The notes beneath the pieces are model-generated. The model was not told the DNA's origin, ran no database searches, and was given only the letters and a program-made list of their open reading frames with translations. Shown one piece after another: positions 50,019 to 63,652 of a DNA stretch of 64,000 bases. The first letter of the stretch is position 1. Each line of letters begins with the position of its first letter. The stretch is from Cladorhizidae sp. MBARI D1340-BT2 (Eukaryota > Porifera > Demospongiae > Poecilosclerida > Cladorhizidae), in NCBI GenBank assembly GCA_028752905.1, contig JAQNBH010000177.1:61641-125640 (forward strand), given 5' to 3'. Both the position numbers and the translations under genes were made by a program.

Positions 50019-50927
50019 TACTCTAAGTATTAGCAAGTTATGGTGATTTGAAGTGGTAAGGTTTGCGATCTTTCCTGGCGTTTTCCAGTTGCCAAATCGG
50101 TGGCCTGCCAGTGAAAAACCACTACATTTATTGATAATCTGTTGACATGTTGCAGATAAGGGCCTTCTCTATCAGTTGACAAAATCTGGGACTTTGGTCT
50201 TGTTAATTAGGGCAGTTATGAATTGTACTCTTACTTGATGCTAAACATGTTAGCTTCGTAGATTATCCACACTTCACTGAATAGACTTGATGTATAGCTA
50301 TTAAGATAGGACTCTCTAAGTGCTCTCTCTTGATACCAAACATCCATATATTCTGCACACTTCACTGTAATGGACTTGCAAGATAGGTATCTCTCAGTGT
50401 TCTCTATCTTGAGCTAAACATGTTAGCTTCATAGATTCTCCACACTTCACTGAATAGACTTGATATATAGCTCTAAAGGTAGGCCTCTCTCTGTTCTCTC
50501 TCTTGATACCAAACATCCGTATATTCTGCATACATAGAATCACAAGATAGGTTTCTCTATGTGTTCTCTATCTTGATGCTAAACAGGTTAGCTTCATAGA
50601 TTCTCCACACTTCACTGTATAAACTTGATATTATAGCTATTAAGATAGGTCTCTCCCTGTGCTCTCTGTTGATATCAAACATCCATAATATTCTGCACAC
50701 TTCACTGTAATGGACTTGATATGATTCGAATGATAGGTTTCATTATGTGTTCTCTATCTTGATATTTGCCCTAATTTGGTCTATATGTTTCTCATTTTCC
50801 CCCCAAAAATCTTGTTATTTTGCCGTAAAGCTCATAACTTTTCTACCCTTTACCCAAAAAAGATAATTTTCATATCACCGAATAGCCCTTCTAATTATCT
50901 GTATTTTGTACGTGCCAAAATTTTGAG
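50019..50927. repeat. Monomer M56 (909 bp)
   Basis: CAAATCGG and CTGTATTTTG; matches M35 and M70. Confidence 0.95.
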
Positions 50928-51839
50928 TACTCTAAGTATTAGCAAGTTATGGTGATTTGAAGTGGTAAGGTTTGCGATCTTTCCTGGCGTTTTCCAGTTG
51001 CCAAAGCGGTGGCCTGGCAGTGAAAAACCACTACATTTATTGATAATCTGTTGACATGTTGCAGATAAGGGCCTTCTCTATCAGTTGACAAAATCTGGGA
51101 CTTTGGTCTTGTTAATTAGGGCAGTTATGAATTGTACTCTTACTTGATGCTAAACATGTTAGCTTCGTAGATTATCCACACTTCACTGAATAGACTTGAT
51201 GTATAGCTATTAAGATAGGACTCTCTAAGTGCTCTCTCTTGATACCAAACATCCATATATTCTGCACACTTCACTGTAATGGACTTGCAAGATAGGTATC
51301 TCTCAGTGTTCTCTATCTTGAGCTAAACATGTTAGCTTCATAGATTCTCCACACTTCACTGAATAGACTTGATATATAGCTCTAAAGGTAGGCCTCTCTC
51401 TGTTCTCTCTCTTGATACCAAACATCCGTATATTCTGCATACATAGAATCACAAGATAGGTTTCTCAATGTGTTCTCTATCTTGATGCTAAACAGGTTAG
51501 CTTCATAGATTCTCCACACTTCACTGTATAAACATGATATAATTATAGCTATTAAGATAGGTCTCTCCCTGTGCTCTCTGTTGATATCAAACATCCATAA
51601 TATTCTGCACACTTCACTGTAATGGACTTGATATGATTCGAATGATAGGTTTCATTATGTGTTCTCTATCTTGATATTTGCCCTAATTTGGTCTATATGT
51701 TTCTCATTTCCCCCCCAAAAATCTTGTTATTTTGCCGTAAAGCTCATAACTTTTCTACCCTTTACCCCAAAAAGATAATTTTCATATCACCGGATAGCCC
51801 TTCTAATTATCTGTCTTTTGTACGTGCCAAAATTTTGAG
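50928..51839. repeat. Monomer M57 (912 bp)
   Basis: GGCAG, TTCTCAATGTG, AAACATGAT; matches M36. Confidence 0.95.
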
Positions 51840-52751
51840 TACTCTAAGTATTAGCAAGTTATGGTGATTTGAAGTGGTAAGGTTTGCGATCTTTCCTGGC
51901 GTTTTCCAGTTGCCAAAGCGGTGGCCTGCCAGTGAAAAACCACTACATTTATTGATAATCTGTTGACATGTTGCAGATAAGGGCCTTCTCTATCAGTTGA
52001 CAAAATCTGGGACTTTGGTCTTGTTAATTAGGGCAGTTATGAATTGTACTCTTACTTGATGCTAAACATGTTAGCTTCGTAGATTATCCACACTTCACTG
52101 AATAGACTTGATGTATAGCTATTAAGATAGGACTCTCTAAGTGCTCTCTCTTGATACCAAACATCCATATATTCTGCACACTTCACTGTAATGGACTTGC
52201 AAGATAGGTATCTCTCAGTGTTCTCTATCTTGAGCTAAACATGTTAGCTTCATAGATTCTCCACACTTCACTGAATAGACTTGATATATAGCTCTAAAGG
52301 TAGGCCTCTCTCTGTTCTCTCTCTTGATACCAAACATCCGTATATTCTGCATACATAGAATCACAAGATAGGTTTCTCTATGTGTTCTCTATCTTGATGC
52401 TAAACAGGTTAGCTTCATAGATTCTCCACACTTCACTGTATAAACTTGATATAATTATAGCTATTAAGATAGGTCTCTCCCTGTGCTCTCTGTTGATATC
52501 AAACATCCATAATATTCTGCACACTTCACTGTAATGGACTTGATATGATTCGAATGATAGGTTTCATTATGTGTTCTCTATCTTGATATTAGCCCTAATT
52601 TGGTCTATATGTTTCTCATTTTCCCCCCAAAATTTTTGTTATTTTGCCGTAAAGCTCATAACTTTTCTACCCTTTACCCCAAAAAGATAATTTTCATATC
52701 ACCGGATAGCCCTTCTAATTATCTGTCTTTTGTACGTGCCAAAATTTTGAG
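51840..52751. repeat. Monomer M58 (912 bp)
   Basis: TATTAGCCC, AATTTTTG, CACCGGATAG; matches M37. Confidence 0.95.
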
Positions 52752-53647
52752 TACTCTAAGTCTTAGCAAGTTATGGTGATTTGAAGTGGTAAGGTTTGCG
52801 ATCTTTCCTGGCGTTTTCCAGTTGCCAAAGCGGTGGCCTGCCAGTGAAACACCACTACATTTATTGATAATCTGTTGACATGTTGCAGATAAGGGCCTTC
52901 TCTATCAGTTGACAAAATCTGGGACTTTGGTCTTGTTAATTAGGGCAGTTATGAATTGTACTCTTACTTGATGCTAAACATGTTAGCTTCGTAGATTATC
53001 CACACTTCACTGAATAGACTTGATGTATAGCTATTAAGATAGGACTCTCTAAGTGCTCTCTCTTGATACCAAACATCCATATATTCTGCACACTTCACTG
53101 TAATGGACTTGCAAGATAGGTATCTCTCAGTGTTCTCTATCTAGAGCTAAACATGTTAGCTTCATAGATTCTCCACACTTCACTGAATAGACTTGATATA
53201 TAGCTCTAAAGGTAGGCCTCTCTTACCAAACATCCGTATATTCTGCATACATAGAATCACAAGATAGGTTTCTCTATGTGTTCTCTATCTTGATGCTAAA
53301 CAGGTTAGCTTCATAGATTCTCCACACTTCACTGTATAAACTTGATATAATTATAGCTATTAAGATATCTCTCTCCCTGTGCTCTCTGTTGATATCAAAC
53401 ATCCATAATATTCTGCACACTTCACTGTAATGGACTTGATATGATTCGAATGATAGGTTTCATTATGTGTTCTCTATCTTGATATTTGCCCTAATTTGGT
53501 CTATATGTTTCTCATTTTCCCCCCAAAAATCTTGTTATTTTGCCGTAAAGCTTATAACTTTTCTACCCTTTACCCCAAAAAGATAATTTTCATATCACCG
53601 GATAGCCCTTCTAATTATCTGTCTTTTGTACGTGCCAAAATTTTGAG
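52752..53647. repeat. Monomer M59 (896 bp), M38/M44-type chimera
   Basis: Head GTCTTAGC and GAAACACC as in M38 (to about 52850). From the A1/B1 join onward it has TTGATACC, TCTAGAGC, the 16-bp deletion, AAGATATCTCTC, 6 C and AGCTTATAAC as in M44. The switch lies between about 52851 and 53066. Confidence 0.9.
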
Positions 53648-54559
53648 TACTCTAAGTCTTAGCAAGTTATGGTGATTTGAAGTGGTAAGGTTTGCGATCT
53701 TTCCTGGCGTTTTCCAGTTGCCAAAGCGGTGGCCTGCCAGTGAAACACCACTACATTTATTGATAATCTGTTGACATGTTGCAGATAAGGGCCTTCTCTA
53801 TCAGTTGACAAAATCTGGGACTTTGGTCTTGTTAATTAGGGCAGTTATGAATTGTACTCTTACTTGATGCTAAACATGTTAGCTTCGTAGATTATCCACA
53901 CTTCACTGAATAGACTTGATGTATAGCTATTAAGATAGGACTCTCTAAGTGCTCTCTCTTGATACCAAACATCCATATATTCTGCACACTTCACTGTAAT
54001 GGACTTGCAAGATAGGTATCTCTCAGTGTTCTCTATCTTGAGCTAAACATGTTAGCTTCATAGATTCTTCACACTTCACTGAATAGACTTGATATATAGC
54101 TCTAAAGGTAGGCCTCTCTCTGTTCTCTCTCTTGATACCAAACATCCGTATATTCTGCATACATAGAATCACAAGATAGGTTTCTCTATGTGTTCTCTAT
54201 CTTGATGCTAAACAGGTTAGCTTCATAGATTCTCCACACTTCACTGTATAAACTTGATATAATTATAGCTATTAAGATAGGTCTCTTCCTGTGCTCTCTG
54301 TTGATATCAAACATCCATAATATTCTGCACACTTCACTGTAATGGACTTGATATGATTCGAATGATAGGTTTCATTATGTGTTCTCTATCTTGATATTTG
54401 CCCTAATTTGGTCTATATGTTTCTCATTTTTCCCCCCAAAATCTTGTTATTTTGCCGTAAAGCTCATAACTTTGCTACACTTTACCCAAAAAAGATAATT
54501 TTTATATCACCGGATAGCCCTTCTAATTATCTGTCTTTTGTACGTGCCAAAATTTTGAG
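53648..54559. repeat. Monomer M60 (912 bp)
   Basis: GATTCTTCACAC, CTCTTCCTG, TTTGCTACAC; matches M45 at 13634 bp. Confidence 0.95.
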
Positions 54560-55471
54560 TACTCTAAGTATTAGCAAGTTATGGTGATTTGAAGTGGTAA
54601 GGTTTGCGATCTTTCCTGGCGTTTTCCAGTTGCCAAAGCGGTGGCCTGCCAGTGAAAAACCACTACATTTATTGATAATCTGTTGACATGTTGCAGATAA
54701 GGGCCTTCTCTATCAGTTGACAAAATCTGGGACTTTGGTCTTGTTAATTAGGGCAGTTATGAATTGTACTCTTACTTGATGCTAAACATGTTAGCTTCGT
54801 AGATTATCCACACTTCACTGAATAGACTTGATGTATAGCTATTAAGATAGGACTCTCTAAGTGCTCTCTCTTGATACCAAACATCCATATATTCTGCACA
54901 CTTCACTGTAATGGACTTGCAAGATAGGTATCTCTCAGTGTTCTCTATCTTGAGCTAAACATGTTAGCTTCATAGATTCTCCACACTTCACTGAATAGAC
55001 TTGATATATAGCTCTAAAGGTAGGCCTCTCTCTGTTCTCTCTCTTGATACCAAACATCCGTATATTCTGCATACATAGAATCACAAGATAGGTTTCTCTA
55101 TGTGTTCTCTATCTTGATGCTAAACAGGTTAGCTTCATAGATTCTCCACACTTCACTGTATAAACTTGATATAATTATAGCTATTAAGATAGGTCTCTCC
55201 CTGTGCTCTCTGTTGATATCAAACATCCATAATATTCTGCACACTTCACTGTAATGGACTTGATATGATTCGAATGATAGGTTTCATTATGTGTTCTCTA
55301 TCTTGATATTAGCCCTAATTTGGTCTATATGTTTCTCATTTTCCCCCCAAATTTTTTGTTATTTTGCCGTAAAGCTCATAACTTTTCTACCCTTTACTCC
55401 AAAAAGATAATTTTCATATCACCGGATAGCCCTTCTAATTATCTGTCTTTTGTACGTGCCAAAATTTTGAG
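54560..55471. repeat. Monomer M61 (912 bp)
   Basis: TATTAGCCC, AATTTTTTG, TTTACTCC; matches M46. Confidence 0.95.
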
Positions 55472-56380
55472 TACTCTAAGTCTTAGCAAGTTATGGTGAT
55501 TTGAAGTGGTAAGGTTTGCGATCTTTCCTGGCGTTTTCCAGTTGCCAAAGCGGTGGCCTGCCAGTGAAACACCACTACATTTATTGATAATCTGTTGACA
55601 TGTTGCAGATAAGGGCCTTCTCTATCAGTTGACAAAATCTGGGACTTTGGTCTTGTTAATTAGGGCAGTTATGAATTGTACTCTTACTTGATGCTAAACA
55701 TGTTAGCTTCGTAGATTATCCACACTTCACTGAATAGACTTGATGTATAGCTATTAAGATAGGACTCTCTAAGTGCTCTCTCTTGAAACCAAACATCCAT
55801 ATATTCTGCACACTTCACTGTAATGGACTTGCAAGATAGGTATCTCTCAGTGTTCTCTATCTTGAGCTAAACATGTTAGCTTCATAGATTCTCCACACTT
55901 CACTGAATAGACTTGATATATAGCTCTAAAGGTAGGCCTCTCTCTGTTCTCTCTCTTGATACCAAACATCCGTATATTCTGCATACATAGAATCACAAGA
56001 TAGGTTTCTCTATGTGTTCTCTATCTTGATGCTAAACAGGTTAGCTTCATAGATTCTCCACACTTCACTGTATAAACTTGATATTATAGCTATTAAGATA
56101 GGTCTCTCCCTGTGCTCTCTGTTGATATCAAACATCCATAATATTCTGCACACTTCACTGTAATGGACTTGATATGATTCGAATGATAGGTTTCATTATG
56201 TGTTCTCTATCTTGATATTTGCCCTAATTTGGTCTATATGTTTCTCATTTTCCCCCCAAAAATCTTGTTATTTTGCCGTAAAGCTCATAACTTTTCTACC
56301 CTTTATCCAAAAAAGATAATTTTCATATAACCGAATAGCCCTTCTAATTATCTGTCTTTTGTACGTGCCAAAATTTTGAG
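55472..56380. repeat. Monomer M62 (909 bp)
   Basis: CTTGAAACC, TTTATCCAAA, CATATAACCGAATAG; matches M47. Confidence 0.95.
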
Positions 56381-57289
56381 TACTCTAAGTATTAGCAAGT
56401 TATGGTGATTTGAAGTGGTAAGGTTTGCGATCTTTCCTGGCGTTTTCGAGTTGCCAAAGCGGTGGCCTGGCAGTGAAAAACCACTACATTTATTGATAAT
56501 CTGTTGACATGTTGCAGATAAGGGCCTTCTCTATCAGTTGACAAAATCTGGGACTTTGGTCTTGTTAATTAGGGCAGTTATGAATTGTACTCTTACTTGA
56601 TGCTAAACATGTTAGCTTCGTAGATTATCCACACTTCACTGAATAGACTTGATGTATAGCTATTAAGATAGGACTCTCTAAGTGCTCTCTCTTGATACCA
56701 AACATCCATATATTCTGCACACTTCACTGTAATGGACTTGCAAGATAGGTATCTCTCAGTGTTCTCTATCTTGAGCTAAACATGTTAGCTTCATAGATTC
56801 TCCACACTTCACTGAATAGACTTGATATATAGCTCTAAAGGTAGGCCTCTCTCTGTTCTCTCTCTTGATACCAAACATCCGTATATTCTGCATACATAGA
56901 ATCACAAGATAGGTTTCTCTATGTGTTCTCTATCTTGATGCTAAACAGGTTAGCTTCATAGATTCTCCACACTTCACTGTATAAACTTGATATTATAGCT
57001 ATTAAGATAGGTCTCTCCCTGTGCTCTCTGTTGATATCAAACATCCATAATATTCTGCACACTTCACTGTAATGGACTTGATATGATTCGAATGATAGGT
57101 TTCATTATGTGTTCTCTATCTTGATATTTGCCCTAATTTGGTCTATATGTTTCTCATTTTCCCCCCAAAAATCTTGTTATTTTGCCGTAAAGCTCATAAC
57201 TTTTCTACCCTTTACCCAAAAAAGATAATTTTCATATCACCGAATAGCCCTTCTAATTATCTGTCTTTTGTACGTGCCAAAATTTTGAG
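56381..57289. repeat. Monomer M63 (909 bp)
   Basis: TTCGAGTTG and GGCAG; matches M48. Last monomer of HOR copy B. Confidence 0.95.
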
Positions 57290-58198
57290 TACTCTAAGTA
57301 TTAGCAAGTTATGGTGATTTGAAGTGGTAAGGTTTGCGATCTTTCCTGGCGTTTTCCAGTTGCCAAAGCGGTGGCCTGGCAGTGAAAAACCACTACATTT
57401 ATTGATAATCTGTTGACATGTTGCAGATAAGGGCCTTCTCTATCAGTTGACAAAATCTGGGACTTTGGTCTTGTTAATTAGGGCAGTTATGAATTGTACT
57501 CTTACTTGATGCTAAACATGTTAGCTTCGTAGATTATCCACACTTCACTGAATAGACTTGATGTATAGCTATTAAGATAGGACTCTCTAAGTGCTCTCTC
57601 TTGATACCAAACATCCATATATTCTGCACACTTCACTGTAATGGACTTGCAAGATAGGTATCTCTCAGTGTTCTCTATCTTGAGCTAAACATGTTAGCTT
57701 CATAGATTCTCCACACTTCACTGAATAGACTTGATATATAGCTCTAAAGGTAGGCCTCTCTCTGTTCTCTCTCTTGATACCAAACATCCGTATATTCTGC
57801 ATACATAGAATCACAAGATAGGTTTCTCTATGTGTTCTCTATCTTGATGCTAAACAGGTTAGCTTCATAGATTCTCCACACTTCACTGTATAAACTTGAT
57901 ATTATAGCTATTAAGATAGGTCTCTCCCTGTGCTCTCTGTTGATATCAAACATCCATAATATTCTGCACACTTCACTGTAATGGACTTGATATGATTCGA
58001 ATGATAGGTTTCATTATGTGTTCTCTATCTTGATATTTGCCCTAATTTGGTCTATATGTTTCTCATTTCCCCCCCAAAAATCTTGTTATTTTGCCGTAAA
58101 GCTCATAACTTTTCTACCCTTTACCCAAAAAAGATAATTTTCATATCACCGAATAGCCCTTCTAATTATCTGTCTTTTGTACGTGCCAAAATTTTGAG
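57290..58198. repeat. Monomer M64 (909 bp)
   Basis: GGCAG, 7-C tract; matches M49. Confidence 0.95.
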
Positions 58199-59107
58199 TA
58201 CTCTAAGTATTAGCAAGTTATGGTGATTTGAAGTGGTAAGGTTTGCGATCTTTCCTGGCGTTTTCCAGTTGCCAAAGCGGTGGCCTGGCAGTGAAAAACC
58301 ACTACATTTATTGATAATCTGTTGACATGTTGCAGATAAGGGCCTTCTCTATCAGTTGACAAAATCTGGGACTTTGGTCTTGTTAATTAGGGCAGTTATG
58401 AATTGTACTCTTACTTGATGCTAAACATGTTAGCTTCGTAGATTATCCACACTTCACTGAATAGACTTGATGTATAGCTATTAAGATAGGACTCTCTAAG
58501 TGCTCTCTCTTGATACCAAACATCCATATATTCTGCACACTTCACTGTAATGGACTTGCAAGATAGGTATCTCTCAGTGTTCTCTATCTTGAGCTAAACA
58601 TGTTAGCTTCATAGATTCTCCACACTTCACTGAATAGACTTGATATATAGCTCTAAAGGTAGGCCTCTCTCTGTTCTCTCTCTTGATACCAAACATCCGT
58701 ATATTCTGCATACATAGAATCACAAGATAGGTTTCTCAATGTGTTCTCTATCTTGATGCTAAACAGGTTAGCTTCATAGATTCTCCACACTTCACTGTAT
58801 AAACTTGATATTATAGCTATTAAGATAGGTCTCTCCCTGTGCTCTCTGTTGATATCAAACATCCATAATATTCTGCACACTTCACTGTAATGGACTTGAT
58901 ATGATTCGAATGATAGGTTTCATTATGTGTTCTCTATCTTGATATTTGCCCTAATTTGGTCTATATGTTTCTCATTTCCCCCCCAAAAATCTTGTTATTT
59001 TGCCGTAAAGCTCATAACTTTTCTACCCTTTACCCAAAAAAGATAATTTTTATATCACCGGATAGCCCTTCTAATTATCTGTCTTTTGTACGTGCCAAAA
59101 TTTTGAG
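58199..59107. repeat. Monomer M65 (909 bp)
   Basis: GGCAG, TTCTCAATGTG, TATATCACCGGATAG; matches M50. Confidence 0.95.
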
Positions 59108-60016
59108 TACTCTAAGTATTAGCAAGTTATGGTGATTTGAAGTGGTAAGGTTTGCGATCTTTCCTGGCGTTTTCCAGTTGCCAAAGCGGTGGCCTGCCAG
59201 TGAAAAACCACTACATTTATTGATAATCTGTTGACATGTTGCAGATAAGGGCCTTCTCTATCAGTTGACAAAATCTGGGACTTTGGTCTTGTTAATTAGG
59301 GCAGTTATGAATTGTACTCTTACTTGATGCTAAACATGTTAGCTTCGTAGATTATCCACACTTCACTGAATAGACTTGATGTATAGCTATTAAGATAGGA
59401 CTCTCTAAGTGCTCTCTCTTGATACCAAACATCCATATATTCTGCACACTTCACTGTAATGGACTTGCAAGATAGGTATCTCTCAGTGTTCTCTATCTTG
59501 AGCTAAACATGTTAGCTTCATAGATTCTCCACACTTCACTGAATAGACTTGATATATAGCTCTAAAGGTAGGCCTCTCTCTGTTCTCTCTCTTGATACCA
59601 AACATCCGTATATTCTGCATACATAGAATCACAAGATAGGTTTCTCTATGTGTTCTCTATCTTGATGCTAAACAGGTTAGCTTCATAGATTCTCCACACT
59701 TCACTGTATAAACTTGATATTATAGCTATTAAGATAGGTCTCTCCCTGTGCTCTCTGTTGATATCAAACATCCATAATATTCTGCACACTTCACTGTAAT
59801 GGACTTGATATGATTCGAATGATAGGTTTCATTATGTGTTCTCTATCTTGATATTTGCCCTAATTTGGTCTATATGTTTCTCATTTCCCCCCCAAAAATC
59901 TTGTTATTTTGCCGTAAAGCTCATAACTTTTCTACCCTTTACCCAAAAAAGATAATTTTCATATCACCGAATAGCCCTTCTAATTATCTGTCTTTTGTAC
60001 GTGCCAAAATTTTGAG
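59108..60016. repeat. Monomer M66 (909 bp)
   Basis: GCCAG, 7-C tract, CATATCACCGAATAG; matches M51. Confidence 0.95.
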
Positions 60017-60925
60017 TACTCTAAGTATTAGCAAGTTATGGTGATTTGAAGTGGTAAGGTTTGCGATCTTTCCTGGCGTTTTCCAGTTGCCAAAGCGGTG
60101 GCCTGCCAGTGAAAAACCACTACATTTATTGATAATCTGTTGACATGTTGCAGATAAGGGCCTTCTCTATCAGTTGACAAAATCTGGGACTTTGGTCTTG
60201 TTAATTAGGGCAGTTATGAATTGTACTCTTACTTGATGCTAAACATGTTAGCTTCGTAGATTATCCACACTTCACTGAATAGACTTGATGTATAGCTATT
60301 AAGATAGGACTCTCTAAGTGCTCTCTCTTGATACCAAACATCCATATATTCTGCACACTTCACTGTAATGGACTTGCAAGATAGGTATCTCTCAGTGTTC
60401 TCTATCTTGAGCTAAACATGTTAGCTTCATAGATTCTCCACACTTCACTGAATAGACTTGATATATAGCTCTAAAGGTAGGCCTCTCTCTGTTCTCTCTC
60501 TTGATACCAAACATCCGTATATTCTGCATACATAGAATCACAAGATAGGTTTCTCAATGTGTTCTCTATCTTGATGCTAAACAGGTTAGCTTCATAGATT
60601 CTCCACACTTCACTGTATAAACTTGATATTATAGCTATTAAGATAGGTCTCTCCCTGTGCTCTCTGTTGATATCAAACATCCATAATATTCTGCACACTT
60701 CACTGTAATGGACTTGATATGATTCGAATGATAGGTTTCATTATGTGTTCTCTATCTTGATATTTGCCCTAATTTGGTCTATATGTTTCTCATTTCCCCC
60801 CCAAAAATCTTGTTATTTTGCCGTAAAGCTCATAACTTTTCTACCCTTTACCCAAAAAAGATAATTTTTATATCACCGAATAGCCCTTCTAATTATCTGT
60901 CTTTTGTACGTGCCAAAATTTTGAG
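60017..60925. repeat. Monomer M67 (909 bp)
   Basis: GCCAG, TTCTCAATGTG, TTTACCCAAAAAAG, TATATCACCGAATAG; matches M53, not M52, in its tail. Confidence 0.95.
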
Positions 60926-61834
60926 TACTCTAAGTATTAGCAAGTTATGGTGATTTGAAGTGGTAAGGTTTGCGATCTTTCCTGGCGTTTTCCAGTTGCC
61001 AAAGCGGTGGCCTGCCAGTGAAAAACCACTACATTTATTGATAATCTGTTGACATGTTGCAGATAAGGGCCTTCTCTATCAGTTGACAAAATCTGGGACT
61101 TTGGTCTTGTTAATTAGGGCAGTTATGAATTGTACTCTTACTTGATGCTAAACATGTTAGCTTCGTAGATTATCCACACTTCACTGAATAGACTTGATGT
61201 ATAGCTATTAAGATAGGACTCTCTAAGTGCTCTCTCTTGATACCAAACATCCATATATTCTGCACACTTCACTGTAATGGACTTGCAAGATAGGTATCTC
61301 TCAGTGTTCTCTATCTTGAGCTAAACATGTTAGCTTCATAGATTCTCCACACTTCACTGAATAGACTTGATATATAGCTCTAAAGGTAGGCCTCTCTCTG
61401 TTCTCTCTCTTGATACCAAACATCCGTATATTCTGCATACATAGAATCACAAGATAGGTTTCTCTATGTGTTCTCTATCTTGATGCTAAACAGGTTAGCT
61501 TCATAGATTCTCCACACTTCACTGTATAAACTTGATATTATAGCTATTAAGATAGGTCTCTCCCTGTGCTCTCTGTTGATATCAAACATCCATAATATTC
61601 TGCACACTTCACTGTAATGGACTTGATATGATTCGAATGATAGGTTTCATTATGTGTTCTCTATCTTGATATTTGCCCTAATTTGGTCTATATGTTTCTC
61701 ATTTTCCCCCCAAAAATCTTGTTATTTTGCCGTAAAGCTCATAACTTTTCTACCCTTTACCCAAAAAAGATAATTTTCATATCACCGAATAGCCCTTCTA
61801 ATTATCTGTCTTTTGTACGTGCCAAAATTTTGAG
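60926..61834. repeat. Monomer M68 (909 bp)
   Basis: GCCAG, 6-C tract, CATATCACCGAATAG; matches M54. Confidence 0.95.
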
Positions 61835-62743
61835 TACTCTAAGTATTAGCAAGTTATGGTGATTTGAAGTGGTAAGGTTTGCGATCTTTCCTGGCGTTTT
61901 CCAGTTGCCAAAGCGGTGGCCTGGCAGTGAAAAACCACTACATTTATTGATAATCTGTTGACATGTTGCAGATAAGGGCCTTCTCTATCAGTTGACAAAA
62001 TCTGGGACTTTGGTCTTGTTAATTAGGGCAGTTATGAATTGTACTCTTACTTGATGCTAAACATGTTAGCTTCGTAGATTATCCACACTTCACTGAATAG
62101 ACTTGATGTATAGCTATTAAGATAGGACTCTCTAAGTGCTCTCTCTTGATACCAAACATCCATATATTCTGCACACTTCACTGTAATGGACTTGCAAGAT
62201 AGGTATCTCTCAGTGTTCTCTATCTTGAGCTAAACATGTTAGCTTCATAGATTCTCCACACTTCACTGAATAGACTTGATATATAGCTCTAAAGGTAGGC
62301 CTCTCTCTGTTCTCTCTCTTGATACCAAACATCCGTATATTCTGCATACATAGAATCACAAGATAGGTTTCTCTATGTGTTCTCTATCTTGATGCTAAAC
62401 AGGTTAGCTTCATAGATTCTCCACACTTCACTGTATAAACTTGATATTATAGCTATTAAGATAGGTCTCTCCCTGTGCTCTCTGTTGATATCAAACATCC
62501 ATAATATTCTGCACACTTCACTGTAATGGACTTGATATGATTCGAATGATAGGTTTCATTATGTGTTCTCTATCTTGATATTTGCCCTAATTTGGTCTAT
62601 ATGTTTCTCATTTCCCCCCCAAAAATCTTGTTATTTTGCCGTAAAGCTCATAACTTTTCTACCCTTTACCCCAAAAAGATAATTTTTATATCACCGGATA
62701 GCCCTTCTAATTATCTGTCTTTTGTACGTGCCAAAATTTTGAG
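61835..62743. repeat. Monomer M69 (909 bp)
   Basis: GGCAG, TTTACCCCAAAAAG, TATATCACCGGATAG; matches M55. Confidence 0.95.
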
Positions 62744-63652
62744 TACTCTAAGTATTAGCAAGTTATGGTGATTTGAAGTGGTAAGGTTTGCGATCTTTCC
62801 TGGCGTTTTCCAGTTGCCAAATCGGTGGCCTGCCAGTGAAAAACCACTACATTTATTGATAATCTGTTGACATGTTGCAGATAAGGGCCTTCTCTATCAG
62901 TTGACAAAATCTGGGACTTTGGTCTTGTTAATTAGGGCAGTTATGAATTGTACTCTTACTTGATGCTAAACATGTTAGCTTCGTAGATTATCCACACTTC
63001 ACTGAATAGACTTGATGTATAGCTATTAAGATAGGACTCTCTAAGTGCTCTCTCTTGATACCAAACATCCATATATTCTGCACACTTCACTGTAATGGAC
63101 TTGCAAGATAGGTATCTCTCAGTGTTCTCTATCTTGAGCTAAACATGTTAGCTTCATAGATTCTCCACACTTCACTGAATAGACTTGATATATAGCTCTA
63201 AAGGTAGGCCTCTCTCTGTTCTCTCTCTTGATACCAAACATCCGTATATTCTGCATACATAGAATCACAAGATAGGTTTCTCTATGTGTTCTCTATCTTG
63301 ATGCTAAACAGGTTAGCTTCATAGATTCTCCACACTTCACTGTATAAACTTGATATTATAGCTATTAAGATAGGTCTCTCCCTGTGCTCTCTGTTGATAT
63401 CAAACATCCATAATATTCTGCACACTTCACTGTAATGGACTTGATATGATTCGAATGATAGGTTTCATTATGTGTTCTCTATCTTGATATTTGCCCTAAT
63501 TTGGTCTATATGTTTCTCATTTTCCCCCCAAAAATCTTGTTATTTTGCCGTAAAGCTCATAACTTTTCTACCCTTTACCCAAAAAAGATAATTTTCATAT
63601 CACCGAATAGCCCTTCTAATTATCTGTATTTTGTACGTGCCAAAATTTTGAG
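62744..63652. repeat. Monomer M70 (909 bp)
   Basis: CAAATCGG and CTGTATTTTG; matches M56. Confidence 0.95.

Larger units (their letters stand above)
43656..57289. repeat. Higher-order repeat copy B, 15 monomers (M49-M63), 13634 bp
   Basis: Phase is set so that M49, M50, M51 match M64, M65, M66 at an offset of 13634 bp. The same offset relates M44-M48 to M59-M63, where rare shared markers include CTTCCTGTGC (M45/M60), AATTTTTTG (M46/M61), TTTATCCAAA (M47/M62) and TTCGAGTTG (M48/M63). After M53 the offset to copy C drops by one monomer to 12725 bp. Confidence 0.85.
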
